The notes under the pieces: model-generated
Seen by the model: only the letters and a program-made list of their open reading frames with translations
Database searches by the model: none
Told to the model about the DNA's origin: nothing
Origin: Anaerolineae bacterium
GTDB taxonomy: Bacteria; Chloroflexota; Anaerolineae; Aggregatilineales; Phototrophicaceae
Direction of reading: 5' to 3'
Assembly (NCBI GenBank): GCA_022822545.1
Contig: JAJEBE010000040.1
Coordinates: 124,001 to 188,000 of the forward strand
Length of the DNA stretch: 64,000 bases
Shown: positions 58,890 through 64,000 of the stretch, one piece after another
Layout: the number at the start of each line of letters is the position of its first letter
Position numbering within the stretch: position 1 is the first letter of the stretch
Translations under genes and position numbers: made by a program

Positions 58890-59813
58890 CTACCGCAGCT
58901 TCTCCATCACACTCCTCAAGCCCACCGGCAACTCGCTCACAAAACTCATCCGCTCCCCGCTGACCGGATGCTCAAAAGCCAGTTCATGCGCGTGCAAGAA
59001 CTGCCGCTTCATCTTCACCCGCTGCTTCCTGCGCCCATAGACCGTATCCCCCAGCACCGGACAACCGATGAAGGCCAGGTGCGCGCGAATCTGATGCGTC
59101 CGCCCGGTCAACAGCTTCAACTTCACCAGCGCCCGGTCGCCTTGAAAATCGTCATCCAGCACCTCGAATTCGGTCTGCGCCGGCTTGCCATCCCGCCGGA
59201 CCGCCATGCGTTTGCGCTGTCGCGGATCGCGGGCGATCGGCGCGTCGATGAGGCCCGTATTTGACGCCGGCCGCTTCTCCAGCAGCGCCAGGTAGACCTT
59301 GTCCACCGTCCGCGCCTGAAACTGCCCCATCAGCGCCAGCAGGGTCGCTTTGTCCCGCGCAATCACAAGCAAGCCGCTCGTGCCCCGGTCGAGCCGATGG
59401 ACGATGCCGAGCCGGTCCCCCGTCTCCGGATCGTCCATCATATCCGCCAGTTCCGGGTAGCGCGCCAGCAAGGCGTTGACCAGCGTGCCGCTTTCGTTGC
59501 CCGGTCCCGGATGCACCACCATGCCGGCCGCTTTGTCGATGACAGCGAGATGCTTGTCCTCGTACACAATGTCAAGCGGGATGGCCTCCGGCTCAATCGT
59601 GGCATTCTCCCGCGGCGGGATGCAAACGCTCACCGTTTCGCCGCCTTTGAAGCGATAGCCGCTCTTCTGGACGACGCCGTCAACGAGCACATGCCCATCG
59701 CGGATTAGCGCCTGCGCCTGCGTCCGCGAATAGCCGGGCAGATGCGCCAGCAGGAACTTGTCCAGCCGCTGCTGGGGTTTATTTGCGCTGAGGGTTAAGG
59801 ATTGCTCTGGCAC
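58890..59813 (-). CDS. rluD: RluD-type 23S rRNA pseudouridine synthase
   Basis: The 307-residue protein has an S4-like RNA-binding domain at the N-terminus (QRLDKFLLAHLPGYSRTQAQALI, VLVDGVVQKSGYRF) and the RluA/RluD catalytic domain with HRLDRGTSGLLVIARD, whose Asp is the nucleophile, then KVYLALLEK and LLTGRTHQIRAHLAFIGCPVLGD. It forms pseudouridines in 23S rRNA helix 69 or related sites. The start is a GTG overlapping the end of the HNH gene by 19 bases. Copies of its last codons occur at 58485 and, weaker, at 57283. Confidence 0.93.
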   Translation of the reverse strand: MPEQSLTLSANKPQQRLDKFLLAHLPGYSRTQAQALIRDGHVLVDGVVQKSGYRFKGGETVSVCIPPRENATIEPEAIPLDIVYEDKHLAVIDKAAGMVVHPGPGNESGTLVNALLARYPELADMMDDPETGDRLGIVHRLDRGTSGLLVIARDKATLLALMGQFQARTVDKVYLALLEKRPASNTGLIDAPIARDPRQRKRMAVRRDGKPAQTEFEVLDDDFQGDRALVKLKLLTGRTHQIRAHLAFIGCPVLGDTVYGRRKQRVKMKRQFLHAHELAFEHPVSGERMSFVSELPVGLRSVMEKLR

Positions 59814-60217
59814 GGGTAATTGTCCAGCAGCCTTTCGCCGTAGCGCTGCTCGACGCGCGGCGCTTCGTTCATTCGCGGCACAGCGACCGTCGCCCGTCCT
59901 TCTGGACTAAGCCCGACAAGCGACGCATCCGGATTGACTTGAAAATGCTCATGCCAGTTCTGCTGCCGTGGGTTAAAGAGCTTGGTCGCCTCGTCAGTGA
60001 GAGGATCAATCGCGGCGATTTCAGAACCTTTGTAGCGATTGCACTCGGCGCAAGATAGGCAAAGATTGTCGATTAAATCTTCACCGCCATGTTTAATTGG
60101 GATAATGTGATCGATTTGGAATGCGATAGGTTCTCTGCCATCTCCAACACGGCAGTATTCACAGCATCTGCCTGCCCGTTCAAATACGTATCGCCGTTGT
60201 TGTGCAGAGATTGTCAC
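59795..60217 (-). CDS. HNH endonuclease
   Basis: The 140-residue protein starts at a GTG. The HNH module is in the first ~75 residues: AGRCCEYCRVGDGREPIAFQIDHIIPIKHGG and LIDNLCLSCAECNRYKGSEIAAIDP, with zinc-binding Cys pairs and the catalytic His in IDHIIP. The C-terminal part has FNPRQQNWHEHFQV, as in the free-standing HNH family of Cyanobacteria and Chloroflexota. It overlaps the small upstream gene by four bases, forming a conserved two-gene unit. Confidence 0.9.
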   Translation of the reverse strand: MTISAQQRRYVFERAGRCCEYCRVGDGREPIAFQIDHIIPIKHGGEDLIDNLCLSCAECNRYKGSEIAAIDPLTDEATKLFNPRQQNWHEHFQVNPDASLVGLSPEGRATVAVPRMNEAPRVEQRYGERLLDNYPCQSNP

Positions 60218-60471
60218 GCTTCCAAGCCCCGCATCCGAAGCTCGGTTCTGATTTTCAGTGTGCTTATCATGCGATTGGCGCGCATGTAATCATCGAGCTC
60301 ATGCCGCTGTTCACAGGTCAGTTCAGACTCCCGGTTGAGGTACAGCAGATGGCTCACGCGCTCTTGCAGATCCTCCGGCAGCTTATAGGCGAGCAACTCT
60401 TCATCCGTCGGGTCTTCCGCTAAAAAGTCGGTGATGACGGCAAAAACATCGCGTACTTGCGCTTCTTTCAT
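60214..60471 (-). CDS. Small partner protein of the HNH endonuclease
   Basis: The 85-residue protein begins MKEAQVRDVFAVITDFLAE and ends in an alpha-helical segment (LQERVSHLLYLNRESELTCEQRHELDDYMRANRMISTL) typical of the short proteins encoded just before HNH nucleases of this type. It overlaps that gene by four bases. It may be an inhibitor or specificity partner; this is inferred from gene pairing only. Confidence 0.75.
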   Translation of the reverse strand: MKEAQVRDVFAVITDFLAEDPTDEELLAYKLPEDLQERVSHLLYLNRESELTCEQRHELDDYMRANRMISTLKIRTELRMRGLEA

Positions 60472-60536
60472 AATTGCTTCTCCTCCGCCCTTGCCGCATT
60501 ATACCCCGAATCCCCCCGCGAATCACGCAGTGCGAA

Positions 60537-60683
60537 TCAAAGCGTCCCCAGCGCCGAACTGAGCAGCGCGGCGATGGCGCCGGCCGCGATGATCGCCAGC
60601 AGCATGATCAAAGCCATGCGGATCAGCTTGCGCAGCGCCGCCCGCTCGGCCTCGGTCCATTGCCCCTTGCGCTCGTCCGTCAT
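60537..60683 (-). CDS. Short single-pass membrane protein
   Basis: A 48-codon frame with GGAGAGG three bases before the ATG at 60683. The N-terminal ~22 residues are charged (MTDERKGQWTEAERAALRKL), followed by one strong membrane segment (MALIMLLAIIAAGAIAALLS) and a short tail. The Shine-Dalgarno and the clean topology support a real gene. No family is recognised. It is divergent from galE. Confidence 0.65.
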   Translation of the reverse strand: MTDERKGQWTEAERAALRKLIRMALIMLLAIIAAGAIAALLSSALGTL

Positions 60684-60819
60684 GTCCTCTCCAGCAATTG
60701 CGCGCTCGTTCAAGATTAAACCATAATCCGCCCCCGCTCCACAATACGGCGGCCGGCCCCTGGAGTCGCGATTTCTGATGACAAGCGAGCAGTTGCGCCA
60801 GTTCTGAATCGTGATTCCA

Positions 60820-60834
60820 CTAAGGTGACCTTAG
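60820..60834 (+). promoter_or_regulatory. Palindromic operator candidate upstream of galE
   Basis: CTAAGGTGACCTTAG is a perfect inverted repeat of seven bases each side around a central G. It ends three bases before the -10 hexamer TATAAT, so a bound dimeric regulator would cover the -35/-10 spacer. Confidence 0.5.
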
Positions 60835-60837
60835 GAC

Positions 60838-60843
60838 TATAAT
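60838..60843 (+). promoter_or_regulatory. Candidate -10 element of galE
   Basis: A consensus TATAAT with a leader of about 20 bases to the galE start, which has GAAGGGAG upstream. The -35 region is poor, as expected where an activator or repressor acts at the adjacent palindrome. Confidence 0.5.
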
Positions 60844-60868
60844 CGGCGGTTGAAGGGAGTGCCGCGAC

Positions 60869-61855
<987 letters not shown>

Positions 61856-61912
61856 CTGCGGAATACACCCGTCATCGCTGTATCAGCTTCTGTTAGCTTA
61901 AGGAGGACTGAT

Positions 61913-62794
61913 ATGACGCGATTGGCGGTTCTGGCCGATATCCACGGCAACCTACCCGCCTTGGAGGCGGTCATCGACGACATGGCCCAGTTCAATGTGG
62001 ATCATGTGGTCCTGGCTGGCGACAGCATAAATTGGGGTCCATTTTCCCGCGAAGTGATTGAAATAATTGCCGCGCGGGGCTGGAAGGCAATCCGCGGCAA
62101 CAATGAACTGTACGTCCTGGATTACTGTACTGAGCGCGCGCCGGCGCATTGGTCAACCTTCACCATGCCGCCATACCTGCACGCACAGCTTGGCGATCGG
62201 TGGGTCAACACCATAGCGACCATGCCCGATACGCTCCAGCTTCGCTTTCGTGATGCGCCGCCGCTGCGCCTCTTTCACGGTATTCCTGACGACCCCTGGA
62301 CCGCAATCTATCCGAGCGACTCAGGGGCTCGAATCCGCCGCTGGCTTGATGGCGTCGCCGAACATACTGTTATCGCCGCGCACAGCCATGTCGCGATGGA
62401 GCGCCATGTGGCCGACTGGCAGATCTTCAATCCGGGCTCGGTTGGCGTACCGCTGGATGGCGAACACAGCGCGAGTTATATGATCCTGGAGAGCGACCAA
62501 CGCGGCTGGGAACTGATTGCGCACCGCCGCGTGGACTTTGACCCGGCCCGCCTGATTGACGAGTTCGAGCGGCAGGACTTCGTCGCTCGCTGCGGTGTCA
62601 CCGGCTGCCTGGTCATCGAAGAGTTCCGCGCCGCCCGCTTGTACCTGGCGCCATTTATCATCTGGAAAGGGAAACATTATCCCGAGCAAGAGGACAGCTT
62701 CGCGCTTTTGCGGGAGTTTCTCGCTCTGGATGACATTGATGACTATCTGCCAGCGCCCTATCGCGGTTTGACGCCTGAGCTATACCGAGACTGA
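61913..62794 (+). CDS. Metallophosphoesterase (YfcE-like)
   Basis: The 293-residue protein has the calcineurin-like metal motifs: LAVLADIHGNLPALEAV, VVLAGDSINWGP, IRGNNELYV (the GNxE/H site), and the C-terminal AAHSHVAMERHV and FNPGSVGVPLDGE. AGGAGG lies a few bases before the ATG. Such enzymes hydrolyse phosphomonoesters or phosphodiesters with two divalent metals. A C-terminal extension (~215-293) lies beyond the normal domain. The substrate is unknown. Confidence 0.92.
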   Translation: MTRLAVLADIHGNLPALEAVIDDMAQFNVDHVVLAGDSINWGPFSREVIEIIAARGWKAIRGNNELYVLDYCTERAPAHWSTFTMPPYLHAQLGDRWVNTIATMPDTLQLRFRDAPPLRLFHGIPDDPWTAIYPSDSGARIRRWLDGVAEHTVIAAHSHVAMERHVADWQIFNPGSVGVPLDGEHSASYMILESDQRGWELIAHRRVDFDPARLIDEFERQDFVARCGVTGCLVIEEFRAARLYLAPFIIWKGKHYPEQEDSFALLREFLALDDIDDYLPAPYRGLTPELYRD

Positions 62795-62850
62795 AACGCT
62801 CGCCAATGCTATACTTCCCTGACAGGCGCGACTTTGATAAGGATAGGACG

Positions 62851-63123
62851 ATGTGCCGAAACATCCGCACGCTCTACAATTACGACCCGCCGAGCACCAG
62901 AGACGATATTGAAGCCGCCGCCCTGCAATATGTGCGCAAGGTCAGCGGCTACCAGAAGCCATCGGCCATCAACCAAGCCGCTTTTGACCGCGCCGTCGCT
63001 GATGTCGCGCGGACGACAACTGCCCTGCTCGCCTCCTTGCATACAACCGCGCCGCCACGAAATCGCGAGGCGGAAATCGCCAAGGCCCGCGCACGCAACG
63101 CCAAACGCTTCGGCCGCGCCTGA
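62851..63123 (+). CDS. DUF2277 family protein
   Basis: The start is set at the ATG at 62851 (MCRNIRTLYNYDPPSTRDD) with AAGGAT upstream, giving 90 residues. The MCRNI start, YDPPST and AALQYVRKVSGYQKPS are the DUF2277 hallmarks. Members are small cytosolic proteins of unknown function in many bacteria. The upstream in-frame extension is non-family. Confidence 0.9.
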   Translation: MCRNIRTLYNYDPPSTRDDIEAAALQYVRKVSGYQKPSAINQAAFDRAVADVARTTTALLASLHTTAPPRNREAEIAKARARNAKRFGRA

Positions 63124-63192
63124 GCCGTTTACAGCTACAACGCCTTGCATTAGACTATGCCCGATTCACAGCGACAGTGATGAGGAAACATC

Positions 63193-64000
63193 ATGGCGCA
63201 AACCAGCGGCAGCATGCGCGCCGTCATCATGGAGAGAATAGGCAAAGCCCGCGTCCTCAAGCCGACCCGGCTTCCGCGTCCGCAACCCGCTCCCGGCGAA
63301 GCGCTGGTGAAAGTTCACGCGGCATCGGTAAATGCATCGGACTTGCTCCTCCGCAGCGGCCGCCTGGTCATACGCCAGCCCTTGCCGCATATCCTGGGCT
63401 CGGACCTGGCCGGCGAGATTGCGCAAATCGGCGACGATGTGACCGGCTGGCGAACCGGCGACCGCGTCTGCGCCGCTTTCGAGCAGCTCGGCTCCGAGAT
63501 CAACGGCGGCTATGCCGAGTATTGCGCCCTGCCGGCTCATCAACTTATCCGCCTGCCAGACGACCTGGGCTTCCAATCGGCGGTCGCGGCCGGCGCGTCT
63601 TTTGCCGCCGCCTTCCTGGCCCTGGTGACGCAGGGCAAGCTCAAGAAAGCCGATACAGTGGTGGTTCGCGGCGCGGCCGGCAGCATCGGCGCCTCTGCCG
63701 TGCAGATTGCCGCTGTCCGCGGCGCCAAGGTCATCGCCATCTGCGAAGAAGCATTCGCCGCCGACTTGCATGACATCGGCGCGGATATCGTGTTGGAAGA
63801 CGCCGGCGGCGATCTCATCCGCCAGGTGAAAGTGGCTACCGATGAAAATGGCGCCAGCCTCGTCCTGCATTGCAGCGAGGCGCTTGACCTGCAAGGCTCC
63901 CTCGATATGCTCCGCGCCGGCGGACGGCTGGTCATCGCCAGCGCCCTCGCCAAGCCCAGCGCCAGGCTGAACGCGATGGAATTGTATCTGCGGAATCTCA
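63193..64000 (+). CDS. MDR/quinone-reductase-type oxidoreductase (partial, runs off window end)
   Basis: The frame opens at the ATG at 63193 with GAGGAA seven bases upstream and stays open to the window end, so at least 269 residues are seen. The GroES-like domain has MRAVIMERIGKARVLKPTRL, VNASDLLLRSGRL, LGSDLAGEIAQIGDDVTGWRTGDRV, GGYAEYCALP and LPDDLGFQSAVAAGASFAAAF. The cofactor domain has VVVRGAAGSIGASAVQIA and AGGRLVIASAL. It lacks the structural-zinc Cys cluster, so it is nearer NADPH:quinone reductases than zinc alcohol dehydrogenases. Confidence 0.85.
   Translation, partial: MAQTSGSMRAVIMERIGKARVLKPTRLPRPQPAPGEALVKVHAASVNASDLLLRSGRLVIRQPLPHILGSDLAGEIAQIGDDVTGWRTGDRVCAAFEQLGSEINGGYAEYCALPAHQLIRLPDDLGFQSAVAAGASFAAAFLALVTQGKLKKADTVVVRGAAGSIGASAVQIAAVRGAKVIAICEEAFAADLHDIGADIVLEDAGGDLIRQVKVATDENGASLVLHCSEALDLQGSLDMLRAGGRLVIASALAKPSARLNAMELYLRNL

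Noticed and set aside
60457-60726. An 89-codon plus-strand frame
   Set aside because: It is antisense to the 48-codon membrane protein, which has a strong Shine-Dalgarno and clean topology.

Overview
The window reads as chromosomal DNA of a GC-rich, aerobically respiring bacterium, most probably a member of the Chloroflexota (Anaerolineae-like). I base this on gene content, not on a search. The clues are a bacterial Elp3, a DUF6391 protein, a threonine/proline-rich membrane-anchored protein, polytopic glycosyltransferases with C-terminal beta-sandwich domains, a caa3-type oxidase cluster and short dispersed hairpin repeats. Gene density is high. Most loci are housekeeping genes, interrupted by a few AT-richer accessory blocks.

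Layout. 1-8.9 kb holds a membrane-anchored Thr/Pro-rich protein (cut by the window edge), elp3, a DDAH-like amidinohydrolase, a secreted beta-propeller dehydrogenase, a polymer-forming membrane protein, KDPG aldolase, DUF1697 and the cobalamin genes cobS-cobU. 8.9-13.9 kb is an AT-richer defence block: a 1146-residue STAND-type NTPase with an N-terminal nuclease-like domain, facing an Mrr endonuclease and an Mrr paralogue that has lost its catalytic residues. 13.9-24.9 kb carries holA, DUF6391, a dual-specificity phosphatase overlapping a ChbG/YdjC deacetylase, mutS2, a methyltransferase, a glycosyltransferase broken at a C10 tract, and a lipoprotein-type penicillin-binding protein. 25.1-31.0 kb is the terminal oxidase cluster (coxB with fused cytochrome c, coxA, two subunit III-like proteins, an unknown membrane protein, subunit IV). 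31-34.3 kb has Uma2, OsmC, UPF0316, rsmA and msrA.

34.4-37.6 kb, minus strand, is a translation/secretion transcription unit: tRNA-Thr(TGU), tRNA-Tyr(GUA), tRNA-Thr(GGU), rpmG, tRNA-Trp(CCA), secE, nusG, rplK, rplA. A near-consensus sigma-70 promoter lies ahead of it. A gene-poor gap with an inverted-repeat cluster follows. 38.4-43.5 kb holds a coiled-coil membrane protein and succinate dehydrogenase (sdhB, sdhA and a fused sdhCD), with a decayed second copy of the sdhB start between sdhA and sdhB. 43.6-53.1 kb has rmuC, a YvcK-type protein, two tandemly duplicated large membrane proteins (the duplication dragged along a piece of yvcK) and a DUF2142-like protein.

53.1-64 kb carries efp, ridA, a toxin-antitoxin pair with a frameshifted toxin, a radical-SAM maturase with a SEC-C tail, two tandem HsdR_N/RAMA-like proteins bracketed by CTCTGTG-type repeats next to the rluD 3' end, rluD, an HNH nuclease with its small partner, galE behind a palindromic operator candidate, a phosphoesterase, DUF2277 and the start of an MDR-family oxidoreductase.

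Functional links: the Sdh complex feeds electrons toward the quinone pool, and the caa3-type oxidase completes aerobic respiration. The membrane glycosyltransferases, GalE and the PBP point to envelope construction. The STAND/Mrr, HsdR_N/RAMA, HNH, Uma2 and toxin-antitoxin genes are the accessory defence layer. Several genes have a -10-like hexamer only 6-7 bases before the start codon, suggesting frequent leaderless mRNAs.
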